NCBI GenBank assembly: GCA_015143295.1
Contig: CM026570.1
Coordinates: 4,240,047 to 4,304,046 of the forward strand
Origin: Tetracentron sinense
Taxonomy: Eukaryota > Streptophyta > Magnoliopsida > Trochodendrales > Trochodendraceae
Direction: 5' to 3'
DNA: 64,000 nt
The stretch's first letter is position 1. Each line of letters starts with the position of its first letter. The notes under the pieces were generated by a model. That model saw only the letters and a program-made list of their open reading frames with translations. It searched no databases and was not told the origin of the DNA. The position numbers and the translations under genes were made by a program. This document shows, one piece after another, positions 21,325 to 32,394 of the stretch.

Positions 21325-22030
21325 AACGCCCATTAGGTTAATTGGGAGAATGTCCGGTCCTCATTGACCCACGTCTCCCTTTTAACACCTATTAATTGTA
21401 ATTAAGATTCACTCGTAAGGTCCTAAGATTCAGCTATTTAAGTTTGGTTTTTTTAGATATTAATCTTGAATTAGTTAAACTTAATCATAGTTAAAAGAGA
21501 GTTAAAAGGGACACATGGATGTGCATTCGTTTAGTTAGTAGACCATGCATTAGGCTAGCTAGCCAAATGCCAGACCACGTGTCCCTACTAACACCCCTGT
21601 AAATCGTGGTTAAACTTACCTAAATCAAAGTTTATATATATATATAGGGTTGTGCTAGAGTTCACGCAATGCGTGAACTCCTTTAACACTCACGCAAGCA
21701 AAAACATCAAAGGTATAAATGGCAGTTATGTAATTAATTAAAAGTTGAATGTCATTTTCATAAAATCAATTATAAGCAATATTTCCTAGTAAACCCTTGG
21801 TCTTTTTATCAATTCCCAAGGATGTCCTTGATTTTAGCTTGTGGAACTCTCTTAGAGTTCACGCACTACGTGACTTTGTATCATTTCCCATATATATATA
21901 TTTTAAAAACTAAGGTTAAATAGATGAACCTTAGGGATGAGTGAAACTTAATCAAATTGAATTTTAATCACAGTTAAAGAATGTTATAAAAAGGAAGGTA
22001 AACCAATGATGACCCCGTTAGGCTATCTAG
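21325..22030. mobile_element. Two foldback copies, one split by a small hairpin element
   Basis: 21325-21545 is a palindromic foldback copy (TTAACACCTATTAATTG arm and AAAAGGGACACATGG arm). 21546-22030 is another (ACCACGTGTCCC arm to the arm around 21905-21990). It is interrupted by about 21645-21895, a segment with GAGTTCACGCA-A-TGCGTGAACTC at its left (an 11-bp perfect hairpin) and AGAGTTCACGCACTACGTGACT at its right, bounded by TA-rich sequence on both sides. Confidence 0.6.
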
Positions 22031-22048
22031 CCAAACATTTCCCTTTGG

Positions 22049-22406
22049 GAGTCAAATCATCTCAGGTGATATCCGGTTATCACCCCTAGATGTTGCCACG
22101 TGTCTCCTTTGACACCCCTTAACCATAGGTAAGGTTCACCCACCCCTAGGGTTCACCCACCCATTTTTGGTTTTTTTTTAAAAATATTAATTCTTTTATT
22201 AAAATAAAAAAACTGTTTTTAATATTAAAACAAACTCTAAAAACAATTTTTTTAATTTTAATATTTAAAAAAAAAACCAAAAATGGGTGGGTGAACCTTA
22301 GGGGTGGGTGAACCTTACCCATGGTTAAGGGGAGACACGTGGCGACCTCTAGGAGTGATAACCGGATTTGCCAAATCCGGTTATCACCGTAGAGGATTTA
22401 ACTCCT
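22049..22406. mobile_element. Foldback MULE-like MITE, 358 bp
   Basis: Nearly one continuous palindrome. The outer ends GAGTCAAATCATCTC and GAGGATTTAACTCC are followed by a TATCCGGTTATCAC block, CCACGTGTCTCC, and GTTCACCCACCCCTAGGGTTC, all mirrored on the other side. The flanks TCCCTTTGG (22040-22048) and TGCCTTTGG (22407-22415) form a 9-bp duplication with one mismatch, the length typical of Mutator-like elements. Its close relative is at 38239-38628. Confidence 0.8.
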
Positions 22407-22444
22407 TGCCTTTGGCTTTTGCAATGTAATGATGGTAAACTTAC

Positions 22445-22560
22445 ACATGGGAAGGAATGGAATGCTTGCCCCAGTGGTACCCATTGGTAGTCATGTGTGC
22501 ATGTCACCACTCATTGGATTCGGGATCAAGTCTCGACAGGCTGCCTATGATGGTTGAAAT
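22445..22560 (+). repeat. SINE-like sequence
   Basis: GCTTGCCCCAGTGGTA resembles a tRNA-derived leader. GGGATCAAGTCTCGAC about 55 bp downstream resembles a B box. Related sequences lie at 12740-12870 (plus), 6040-6160 (minus) and 16125-16229 (minus). The tail is cut by the MITE that starts at 22569. Confidence 0.4.
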
Positions 22561-22568
22561 ATGGCTTT

Positions 22569-22856
22569 GGATTGTCTCTGCCGAAGCCAGAAAGGGCTTC
22601 CCTTGGGCTTCCATAGAATAGGGATGGGACAAGTGATACAGAAGTTAAAATCATGGGGCATGATTTTGACTTCCTCACACATAATAAAACATGTGGTGAT
22701 AAGTGTGTGAGAATAAGGGGGAGAGATATCAAATGGGGAGAAGTCAAAATCATGGGGAGAAAATAAAATGACTTCTCCCCATTTTTTTAGCCAACTGTCG
22801 CACAATGTATGGAACCCTGAGAGGGGCTTCTGGCTTGGCCAGAGACAATCCGAGGC
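22569..22856. mobile_element. MITE copy 2 (GGATTGTCTCTG family)
   Basis: GGATTGTCTCTGCCGAAGCC at the left and GGCTTGGCCAGAGACAATCC at the right are inverted. The interior matches 16915-17060, including AATCATGGGGCATGATTTTGA and the AAGTGTGTGAG and GACTTCTCCCCATTTTT blocks. This copy keeps better ends than copy 1. Confidence 0.75.
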
Positions 22857-22931
22857 CTTGAAATATCACCAATTCCCTCAACGCACATGTCTCTTTTAAT
22901 ATCATTTTAAATCATGATTAAGCTTAACTAA

Positions 22932-22934
<3 letters not shown>

Positions 22935-22984
<50 letters not shown>
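22935..22984. repeat. (TA)n, ~25 units
   Basis: Uninterrupted TA repeat directly upstream of the 5'-truncated copia fragment. Confidence 0.9.
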
Positions 22985-22987
<3 letters not shown>

Positions 22988-23041
22988 CATGGTTAAATAG
23001 ATACACTATAAAGGTAATTGAATCTTAATCATAATTATTAT

Positions 23042-24941
23042 GCCCTCTACCAAACACCGACACATTCCTAAGCCCCCTACCCAACACTCCATCCTCCCCT
23101 ATTGTTACCGACTTCAACCATGACCATCCCTCCACTGATTCTTGCACACCACCTCCTCACCAACCTCTTCTTTATCTCCTCCAACAGAATCTCACATCAC
23201 ACCCAAGAAGCCACCTCATCGTCCTCGCCATCCACCTTCTTATCTACACGATTACCATTGTTCCCAAGCCCTGGTGTCACGCCCCTCCGCGTCCTCTTCA
23301 ACAACAGGCTTGACAAAAGATACACGTCACCCTTTATCGCATTCCATCTCCTATCACCATTTATCTCCCTCTCACCATAAATTTGTTCTTGTCGTGTCCT
23401 CCATACCAAAACCCACTTTATTTCCACAGGCTATGCAGGATCCAAAATGGCACGAGGCGATGAATGCTGAATTTCGGGCACTTGAAATCAAAAAGACTTG
23501 TTCCCTTACCACATTACCTCCGCACAAAAGATCCATTGGTTGCAAGTGGGTATATAAAGTTAAGTATCGCTCGGATGGGTCTGTTGAACGTTATTAGGCT
23601 CGCCTTGTGATGAAAGGGTATAATCAGAAAGAAAGAAGGTTTGGATTACCATGAGATTTTTGCTCCCGTCGCCAAACTAATTACTGTGCGTTGCCTCATT
23701 GTTATTGCCTCTATTCGAAATTGGTCTCTCCACCAATTAGATGTCCAAAACGCCTTTTTGCATGGCGATTTGGAAGAAGAAGTCTACATGCACATTCCCC
23801 CCGGCTTCTCCAAATAGGAGGAGACATGTGTTTGTCGACTCCAAAAATCCCTCTACAGGCTCAAGCAAGCATCCCACCAATGGTTCACCAAATTTTCTAC
23901 TGCCCTCCATGATGCCGGTTTTGTCCAATCAAAAGCAGATTATTCGCTTTTTACATACAAGACTTCAATTGGATTCACTGCCGTCTTGGTCTATGTAGAT
24001 AAAACCGTAGTCACCGGAAACAATCCACACACGATTACAGCGCTCAAGCATTCCTTCACCGCTGTTTTCACATCAAAGATCTTGGCCCGTTGAAATTCTT
24101 CTTGGGCATTGAAGTTGCACGCTCCCAACAAGGCATTTGTTTATCCCAATGAAAATATAGCCTCAAGATCCTAGAAGACCATGGCTTAATTTCTTGGATC
24201 CAAACCGGCAACTTTTCCAATGGAACCAAATTTGAAGCTTCCATCATCGAACGGTGAACCCCCACCATTTATCGAAGATTGATTGGCCGGCTACTTTATC
24301 TCACAATTACACGCCTTGATATTATGTATTATGTGAATCTCCTAAGTCAATACATGAGCGCCCCATGCAAGCCCCACCTTGATGCAGCCTTTCGAGTACT
24401 CCGATATCTCAAATATTCACTTGGGCAAGGACTATTCATGCCCGCTGCTAGTTCATCTCAACTGCGGGTCTTTTGTGATTCTGATTGGGCTAGTTGTCCT
24501 AACACTCGTCGCTCGGCCACTGGGTATTGCGCTATGATTGGCACCTCCCCTATTTCGTGGAAAACGAAGAAACAAACTACTGTCTCTCGCTCCTCCGTGG
24601 AGGCCGAATATTGGGCCATGGCTTCAGCCGCCTGTGAGATTAGCTGGCTTCAATTTCTACTCTGAGACCTTGGCATTCCTCAGTCTAAGCCGGCCCTCCT
24701 TTTTTGTGATAACCAAGCCTTTTTACATATTACCGCAAATCCAGTTTTTCATGAGCGTACCAAATACATCGAAATTGATTGCCACTTTGTTCGTGATAAA
24801 ATCCAAAATGAAACACTCACGACCTCCTACATCCCGACTACTCATCAGATTGCCGATTTGTTCACTAAGCCACTAGGCAAATCTCAGTTTTACACGCTTA
24901 TCCACAAGTTGGGTGTTCTGGATATTCACTCTCCAACTTGA
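23042..24941 (+). pseudogene. Ty1/copia pol relic, 3' half
   Basis: Starts inside the spacer after integrase (P-S-Y-L-H-D-Y-H-C block at about 23230-23265). It runs through RT (A-M-Q-D-P-K-W near 23435, [13 protein letters not shown] near 23725-23770, Y-R-L-K-Q-A-S near 23855) and RNase H (F-C-D-S-D-W-A-S-C near 24470, C-D-N-Q-A-F near 24705). There are several stops and frameshifts, for example after V-E-R-Y at 23597, near 23640, at 23816 and at 24660. The RT catalytic box reads Y-V-D-K instead of Y-V-D-D near 23994-24005. It ends with the usual copia finish A-D-L-F-T-K-P-L and S-P-T followed by a stop. Confidence 0.92.
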
Positions 24942-24948
24942 GGGGGAG
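24938..24948 (+). other. Polypurine tract
   Basis: TTGAGGGGGAG just before the TG of the LTR, the expected plus-strand primer of a copia element. Confidence 0.8.
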
Positions 24949-25134
24949 TGTTAGATGGTAGATTGGATCACAGCCAATCTTTCCCATATTGGATTGTAAG
25001 CTTGCCTTACTGGTTGTCATATTAGTTGTAAAGCTTTTATCAAATCCCAATCAATTAAGGGATCTCCTTTGTATCATCTATTTATTCCATATCAATGAAG
25101 AACCAACGTGACCATTCGAATATCAAACTTAACA
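24949..25134 (+). mobile_element. 3' LTR of the copia relic, 186 bp
   Basis: Starts TGTTAGATGG directly after the polypurine tract and ends AAACTTAACA. It holds TATTTATTCC / ATCAATGAAG near the end, as in short plant copia LTRs. No matching 5' LTR lies upstream; the element is 5'-truncated at about 23040. Confidence 0.75.
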
Positions 25135-25240
25135 GTTATCAGATGCAGTCTAGATATCGTGTTTAGAGACTGTCATCACCCATTCACCCTCCAACAGAAA
25201 AAAAAAGAAAAAAGGCCTGATCTTTGGTCAGCCAACTAAC

Positions 25241-25449
25241 TGGCAAAAGGTTTACTCTGGTGCTCACCAGAGTATCCCTCTGGTGAGCAACAGATCAATG
25301 GACCAAAAAAAAGGGGAAAAAATTTAAATGGGCATAAGTCAAAAATGGTTGGGAAATTTTTTTTGACTTATGGTGAGTTGGCATTTTTTTCATCCTTTGT
25401 TGCTCACCAAAGGGATACTTTGGTGAGCACCAGAGTAAAACCTTTTGCC
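25241..25449. mobile_element. MULE-like MITE, 209 bp
   Basis: The inverted ends GGCAAAAGGTTTACTCTGG and CCAGAGTAAAACCTTTTGCC extend through GTGCTCACCA-AGTATCCCT on both sides. A perfect 9-bp duplication, CCAACTAAC, flanks it (25232-25240 and 25450-25458), which points to the Mutator superfamily. Confidence 0.88.
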
Positions 25450-25458
25450 CCAACTAAC

Positions 25459-25618
25459 GTACCTATACCATAATTGGTGGACCACCTCTAGGTCGGGAGT
25501 ACAGCTCACTTGTTAAACCAAAAAGAATCAAATCTATAGAATATTTTTTTTTAAATCATTTGATTTGGTGATTGAACTTAGATCGCTTAATTTACTAGGA
25601 GTAAGACCGACCCCCCCC

Positions 25619-25649
<31 letters not shown>

Positions 25650-25812
25650 ACACACACCAAAATGCTTATACTGTTAAAATATTGGGTTTTTTTCTTAACA
25701 AAATCATTGATTACTTTGGTATGCCGGCAGAGGTGTAGGCTAATTCAAATTTACGGATCCGGAATTACGCATGGGTTTAGGGAGGAAATATGACAATGCG
25801 GTATAACACTAA
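25459..25812. other. Spacer with a C-run and (AC)n
   Basis: Contains an uninterrupted run of about 25 C at 25611-25635 followed by (AC)n to about 25657. No gene. Confidence 0.7.
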
Positions 25813-26070
25813 AAGTGTTGGACCCAAGTCTCATAAGCCCATGTGTGTGTTAGCTTACTCTTGTGTTTACCACTTACCAAAGAAGTAGGGGAAAACCTAA
25901 GAACGGAGGGATTTGATCTGGCCTTTGCCCGACCAAAACCATTATAACATTAACAGTGTTGGACCCAAGTCTCATAAGCCCATGTGTGTTTACCACTTAC
26001 CAAAAAGTAGGGGAAAACCTAAGAACGGAAGGGATTTGATCTGGTCTTTGCCAGACCAAAACCGTCTGGC
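25813..26070 (+). repeat. 142-bp tandem duplication
   Basis: AGTGTTGGACCCAAGTCTC occurs at 25813 and 25955. Both copies continue through CCCATGTGTGT, TTACCACTTACCAAA, AGTAGGGGAAAACC and GGGATTTGATCTGG. Copy 2 lacks a short TAGCTTACTCTTGTG segment. Each copy ends in a TTTGATCTGG-CTTTGCC word that also forms an outer arm of the next foldback element. Confidence 0.8.
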
Positions 26071-26290
26071 CTCATCCCACATGTCAACATGTGTCCCTTT
26101 CAACACTGTTTAACTGTGGTTAAGATTCACTAACACTTAGGGAACAACCATTTTAAAAAGAAAATAAAATGTAACGGCTAAAATTTTATAACCAGAGTTT
26201 AAAAAAAAGCAGTTAAAGAGGCTTTGCAAGTGGGGCAGACACTTTTGGTCGGCCTGACCAAATCCGATCTCCCTAGAAACCAAAAAAAAA
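26035..26290. mobile_element. Foldback MITE copy, partly decayed
   Basis: Outer arms GATTTGATCTGGTCTTTGCC and GGCCTGACCAAATCCGATC are inverted. Inside lie CATGTGTCCCTTTCAACAC and AACTGTGGTTAAGATTCAC as in the palindromic family. The second inner arm is shortened. Confidence 0.6.
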
Positions 26291-26487
26291 AAGTAGGGGT
26301 GAGAATCCCATGTCTTTTTTTTTCCCCCTCTTTTTTCCTTTTATTAAAGTCACATAAGGGGGAGGGGGGTTTGGCATAGACCCCTACCCGTTATTCTTAA
26401 TTTAAAAGGAGAATACAACTAAGAGGGAGACATAAAAACTATTAGGAAGGTTATAGCTTTTGAATTTTGAATCTTGTATCTTAACTA
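26291..26487. other. Spacer before the second copia element
   Basis: 26346-26440 shares the GGGGTTTGGCA-AGACCCCTACC word with 1157-1190. No gene. Confidence 0.4.
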
Positions 26488-26693
26488 TGTACAGCTACAC
26501 AATTAGCCAAATAGGAAAGTCAATGGGCAAGGATCCTCTTGTAAATGGGAAAGTCTAATGGGCAAGGATCAAGGATCCTCTTGCAAATAGGAAAGTCCAA
26601 TGAGCAAGGATTCAAGAATCCTCTTGTAAACATACTATTTATTCTCTTCTTCTCTACGTAATGAGACAATTGGTTTTGCTCACCAAAAATTCA
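26488..26693 (+). mobile_element. Probable 5' LTR of the second copia element
   Basis: The right border is firm: it ends TTCA just before TA-TGGTATCAGAGC. The left border (TGTACAGC at 26488) is a guess. The body has three near-copies of a GGAAAGTC-AATG-GCAAGGAT-CCTCTTG unit (about 26512, 26550 and 26590). A promoter-like TATTTATTC is near 26635. Confidence 0.5.
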
Positions 26694-26695
26694 TA

Positions 26696-26707
26696 TGGTA
26701 TCAGAGC
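26696..26707 (+). other. Primer-binding site for initiator Met-tRNA
   Basis: TGGTATCAGAGC, the standard plant copia primer-binding site, two bases after the LTR end. Confidence 0.9.
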
Positions 26708-26772
26708 AACTTGACGCATTCCCGTCTTGTTAATTGCTTCCGCATCAAGTATCTCATTCCAGATCAACTATA

Positions 26773-29700
26773 ATGTCTGCAACTCCCGACATTAATACTC
26801 CCACTGAATCCATCTTGGAACCCGGCCAAGCTTTATACCTTCACCATTCGGACAATCCCGGAACTATCCTTGTTTCCCAGCCGCTTAATGGTGATAATTA
26901 TGCAACATGGAGTCGTTCCATGAGCATGGCACTTAGTGCTAAAAACAAGACAGGGTTCATCGACGGATCTATGCCGAAACCAAATGCTTCTTCGACGAAA
27001 TACTCGTCGTGGGTTCGTTGCAACAATATGGTTTCATCATGGCTTCTCAACTCTATCAACCCCGATTTAGCACATAGTGTCCTCTACACTGATTCTGCAT
27101 ATGAAATATGGACGGATCTCAAAGAGCGTTTCTCTCAAAGTAATGCTCCACGCATTTTTCAGATCAAAAGGTCTATTTCTTCCCATATCCAAGGTCAGAA
27201 TTCTATTGCTTCTTATTTCAATAAATTAAAAGGATATTGGGATGAGCTTGCATCCTATATTTCACTACCGACATGTAGTTGTGGGGCACTCAAGAGCCTT
27301 TCGGAACATGAACAACGAGAAAAAAATCTGCAGTTTTTAATGGGTCTAAATGATACATATTCCGCAATCCGAGGGCAGATTCTTCTCATGGACCCGTTGC
27401 CCTCTTTGAACAAAACTTATTCTCTTGTTCTTCAAGAGGAAAGGCAACGGGAAATCACCATGAGCACTAACAATGTTGATGCATCCGCTCTTCTTGCTAA
27501 TGCTGCCAGCACTGGAGGAAAACGGCGAGAACGCCCTACTTGTGAAAATTGTGGATGGGTTGGTCATACTAAGGCCAAGTGTTACAAATTGCACGGTTAC
27601 CCACCGGGCCACCGACTTCACAAAACTGGACGCCCTACTTCCAAGCAGAATTCAAGCAATGATGATTTTTCTCGAGTGCCTCCAATTGAATCTGTTGTAC
27701 CATCTTTTACACCTGAGCAATATCGCCAGATTCTATCACTTCTCAATGACGGTAATCCTGTAGCAAATTTTGCAGGTACACCCACATGTTGTTCATCTTT
27801 TTTTGAACCTAATTGTTGGATAATTGACACTGGTGCTAGTGATCACATGATCTCTTCACCTAACATGTTGCATAAGGTTTCTACTACAAATAATTCTTCA
27901 CCAATCCAACTTCCAAATGGCACCACCGTTCCAATCACTCACATTGGGTTGGCACACATTAGTCCCACCATACATGTTGACAATGTTTTATGTGTGCCCT
28001 CTTTTAAATTTAATCTTCTCTCAGTGAGTAAATTGACTCGTTCCCTTAATTGTTCCGTGACATTCTTCCCTGATTTTTGTATTTTTCAGGACCTGGCAAC
28101 GAAGATGACGATTGGACTGGGTAAAGAAAGTGGAGGTCTTTATCAACTCACCACCAACATACCACATGCTTTGGCGGTTCCTCATCCCATCCACCCAGAT
28201 CTTTGGCATCAACGGCTCGGACACCTTTCCTCCGTCTCCCTTCATCATCTATCTAAGTCAGTTAGTGATGTTTGTTTTGATAATAAAAGTAGTTCTATTT
28301 GTCAAATATATCCTTTGGCGAAAAACTCGTTTACCGTTCATACGGAGTTCTATTTCTTCCACTGAACCTTTTAATTTAATTCACTGCGACATTTGGGGTG
28401 GTTATGCTACATCTTCTCATACTAATGCTCATTATTTTTTATCTATTGTTGATGATTATTCGCGTTGTACATGGATTTATCTCATGCAGTTCAAATCCGA
28501 AACTCAATCTTTATTGAAATCGTTTCTTGCTTACGTTAAAAATTAATTTAATAGGCAAGTTAAATCTATAAGAAGCGATAATGGCATTGAGTTTCTCTCT
28601 ATGAGTTCTTTTTTTGGAGAACATGGGATTCATCATCAACGTAGTTGCGTTTACACACCTCAACAAAACGGTGTTGTCGAAAGAAAACACCGCCACATTC
28701 TTGAGGTGGCCCGGGCCTTGCGTTTTCAAGCCCACTTACCTATCCGTTTTTGGGGTGAGTGTGTTCTCACAGCCACTTACCTCATCAACCGCATGCCTAC
28801 ACCCCTTCTCTCTGGTCGCACACCATATGAGGTTCTTTTCAGCAAAAAACCATCATACTCTCATCTTCGAGTTTTTGGTTGTCTTTGCTTTGCCACCAAC
28901 ACTAGTCCGAGTCGTACCAAATTTGATCCTCGAGCACGAAAATGCATTTTTGTGGGATATCCCCATGGGCAAAAGGCATATCGTATGTATGACTTTACTA
29001 CAAACCAGATTTTTTCCAGTCGCGATGTAGTGTTTCATGAAACCATATTTCCCTTTTCTAATATCCCTTCCACTTCATCGCCTACAACCATACCATTGCC
29101 CATACACCTTCCCGAAATTGAGTCTAACAATTTGGGATCACCTCAACCCGTTACACCACCCACATCGGACACTCTTTTGACCGACCCACCATTACCACCA
29201 ACTTCACCACCTGCCACTGGACGGCCTCAAAGGGATCGCCAACCCTCCCGTTGGCTACGTGACTACCATTGCTCAATCGCCAAAGCTGATTACCCATCCT
29301 CTTCATCTTCCTCCTTGCCAGGCTCCAATGAAAAAGGTACTCGTTTTCCTTTATATAATTTTCTTTCATATAATCGTCTTTCACCTCGTCATCATGCTTT
29401 TATTGCTAAGATTTCAGCTACTTCCGAACCTACCACCTTTGCTCAAGCCATGCAGGATCCTCTTTGGCGCAATGCCATGGACGCAGAAATTGAGGCACTC
29501 GAGCGAAATCATACTTGGACAGTCACCACACTACCAACTTCCATCAAACCCATTGGTTGTAAATGAGTTTATAAAATCAAGCATCGCTCTGATGGTAGTA
29601 TTGAGCGCTACAAGGCTCGTCTTGTTGCTAAGGGATACACTCAAACTGCTGGACTCGACTACCACGAGACATTTGCACCTGTTGCCAAACTTGTCACCGT

Positions 29701-30648
29701 GCGATGCCTTCTTGCAATTGCCTCAGTTCAACAATGGCCTCTCCACCAGTTAGACGTCCACAATGCATTTCTTCATGGTGACCTTGATGAGGAGGTCTAC
29801 ATGACCTTACCTCCTGGATATCCTCGACAGGGGGAGAAGCTTGTATGTCGTTTGCAAAAATCTCTATATGGTCTTAAACAGGCTTCTCGTAATTGGTTCT
29901 CCAAGTTCTCTTCTGCTGTTCAAGCTGCTGGCTACACACAATCTAAAGCGGACTATTCATTGTTCACTCGCTCCCATGGTGCTTCATTCACAGCTGTTCT
30001 TGTATATGTCGATGACATCATCATAACGGGTAATCACCCCCCTGACATTGCTGCCCTTAAGGACTTTCTCCATCAGCGTTTTCACATCAAAGATCTTGGT
30101 CCCCTCAAGTTCTTCTTGGGTATAGAGGTTGCTCGCTCTTCGCATGGTATTTGCATCTCTCAACGCAAATACACTCTTGACATTCTAGATGAGATGGGTC
30201 TTCTTGGTGCGCGACCCACTACTTTTCCTATGGAACAAAATCTCAAATTGACTATGGACGATGGTGAGCTACTTAACGATCCAACTGTGTATCGCCACCT
30301 CATTGGTCGTTTGATTTATCTCACGATTACTCGACCCGACATTGTTTACTCCGTCCACATTCTTAGTCAATTTATGCATCAACCGCGCCAACCTCATCTT
30401 GCTGCTGCCATGCGTGTCCTTAGATATCTAAAGGGTTCTCCAGGTCAAGGACTCCTCTTGTCCTCCACCAACAATTTACAATTGAAAGCCTTTTGTGACT
30501 CTGATTGGGCAAGTTGTCCTCGCACTCGCCGCTCCACAACCGGGTACTTTACTATGTTGGGCAACTCTCCTATCTCATGGAAAACAAAGAAACAACACAC
30601 AGTCTCCCGTTCATCCGCAGAAGTGGAATATCGCGTTACCTCAAAGTG
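26773..30648 (+). pseudogene. Ty1/copia gag-pol, nearly complete but broken
   Basis: The likely start is the ATG at 26773 (M-S-A-T-P-D-I-N), 66 bp after the primer-binding site. Domains in order: gag; CCHC zinc knuckle C-E-N-C-G-W-V-G-H-T-K-A-K-C (near 27540); protease W-I-I-D-T-G-A-S-D-H (near 27820); pre-integrase and integrase (R-S-D-N-G-I-E-F near 28573 and T-P-Q-Q-N-G-V-V-E-R near 28657); RT with intact Y-V-D-D (near 30007); RNase H (C-D-S-D-W-A-S). Breaks: a frameshift near 28325, TAA at 28543-28545, and TGA at 29564-29566 where copia proteins have tryptophan. The frame stops inside RNase H at E-V-E-Y-R; the rest of pol, the polypurine tract and the 3' LTR are missing. It decayed far less than the copia relic at 23-25 kb and belongs to a different subfamily. 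Confidence 0.93.
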
Positions 30649-31464
30649 ACCAAAAAAAAAACCTTACCTCAAAAAGCACCAAAAAGATAACACATTTAAC
30701 AATAAGGACCCTTACAAGGAATTTAAAATCTTAAATTACTAATACCTGATTTATCTAAAACAATATATCATGATTCATGCCCTGAGTTTCCTTAGGCAAT
30801 GTCATGCCAGAAAGTCAAGTTTTGTTGGGGTTCTACATGCCTCTTTCGATAGGGAATCTGCAACTTGGTTGTTCTCTCTAAATGAGTGGACAAAAATAAA
30901 GTGACATATATCTTTAAACTCTGAATATCTTTCCAATATTACTTAACACTTCACGACAACTCAATATTACCAAGTAATGTTTCAATAGAGCTCTATGAAT
31001 CAATTTATCTTCCTATATCTTCTTCTTCCACCTTTTCTATTTTTAATTATTTTAACTATGGTTAATCCTTCATTCTCGTCTTTCCAACACCTCCTGTTTG
31101 GCAACCCTCCTACTTGTATGATCGCTCACTCCCTTCCTTCTTCTCTGAAAACCTCTTTGTCAAGCCTACATTCTTTATCCCTTTCTTTTTATAGTATTTT
31201 TCTTTTTCTTCTTTTCTCTCAACAACCCTCGATTATTTGGAGATGATTGATTTTCAATCACTATATTAATATTTTAAAACTAGATTATTATGTGAATATA
31301 AAGCTATGAAGAATGATTTTGTTTGAGTGCATCCGCTTCGGTTCATTACTTACGATATCAAGACTTATTGATATCGATACAAAATGTCTTACAATGAATG
31401 AATGAAGCATATGATATCAGGACTTATGCCTCATGAAGTGAAAAGTCCTGATTTGACTTCTCAC
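30649..31464. other. Intergenic, no gene seen
   Basis: Follows the copia truncation with an A-rich joint. The 83-aa plus-strand frame at 30995-31246 is leucine/serine-rich without a domain and is probably chance. Confidence 0.4.
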
Positions 31465-31615
31465 TCTCCCTTTGGGGCCAAGCCTCACACAGGATTTTCC
31501 TGGACTTTCCAGTTGTGGCAGGTTACAGGCTTAGCTTGTCGCACCCTCGGGGATTAGTCCTGACCCCAAGGGTTGGGGACACCCCGAGTTACCAAAAAAG
31601 AAAGAAAAAAGAAAG
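31465..31615 (+). repeat. SINE-like 3' part with A-rich tail
   Basis: CTCCCTTTGGGGCCAAGCC, CACACAGGATTTTCCTGG, TTGTCGCACCCTCGGGG and GACACCCCGAGTTACC, followed by an A/AAAG tail at about 31595-31618. An interspersed GC-rich unit with an A tail fits a plant SINE. A fragment of the same unit is at 5770-5830. The head is not recognised. Confidence 0.45.
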
Positions 31616-31739
31616 AAAGCGAAACATAGGATACAAGATGATAATAAATTCCTCTGATGAATGCTTTTATTGTATATATCCTTACCAAATCAAAGTCGAC
31701 TTAGTAACATCGAAGTAGAGACTTTACGGTCGGATCCAT

Positions 31740-31935
31740 TATTTATGCTTCCATTAATCATATTTGAATAAATTAGGAAGCAATTCATCATTTTGCTTCA
31801 TATTTGAAAGCATTGCACCCTTTTCTTTATTTCCTAAAAATGTATTTATGCTTAGATTAATCATATTTGAATAAATTAGGGAGCAATTCATCATTTTGCT
31901 TCATATTGTACCCTTTTCTTTATTTCCTAAAAATG
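31740..31935 (+). repeat. ~100-bp tandem duplication
   Basis: ATTTATGCTT...TTAATCATATTTG to CTTTATTTCCTAAAAATGT occurs twice in tandem (about 31740-31842 and 31843-31935). Copy 2 lacks about 11 bases (TGAAAGCATTG). AT-rich and non-coding. Confidence 0.75.
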
Positions 31936-32394
31936 TTGAAGAGGATTGATCATAAACTGAATCATGGTATACTAGAATAAATGTAGGAAGACATTTGAGA
32001 TTAAGAACTCCATACAATTTCCTCCTATATTCCTTCATTGCTTTACAAAGAGCTGGAAAGAGAAAACCTATCCTACATTTGGTGTAGATTATTCAAAACA
32101 TAAGTGATTATTTAAGAATTGCTAATAAGTGATTATCTTAGAAGCACACATGGGGAACTCCATGCAAAGATGCAAAGAGGATGTGTTTGGAAGTAGAAAA
32201 TTTCTAACTATCTTGCACTACTACCCTCAGCTTGGAAAATGCCTTAATATAGCCCATTATTTAGGCCCTAGGTGTAGGGTCAGGCTCAATTTACAATGCC
32301 TATATTAATATGGGGGTGGTTCATTGACGGGTCCGACCTGAAGGATGAAGTACTCTTCCTATTAAATTAGGAAAATGCGTACTTGCAATTTCCA
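31936..32394. other. Intergenic, no gene seen
   Basis: Ordinary A/T-rich sequence; no open frame, repeat end or RNA gene recognised. Confidence 0.4.

Noticed and set aside
25611-25657. CRISPR or regulatory repeat array
   Set aside because: Plant nuclear DNA; this is a simple C-run and dinucleotide repeat, with no spacer structure.
24949-26693. The 24949-25134 LTR and the 26488-26693 LTR as the pair of one element
   Set aside because: Their sequences are unrelated, and the polypurine tract and primer-binding site are in the wrong order for a single element.
30995-31246. 83-aa hydrophobic plus-strand frame as a small membrane protein gene
   Set aside because: Composition follows CT-rich DNA; no start context, conserved motif or partner exon.
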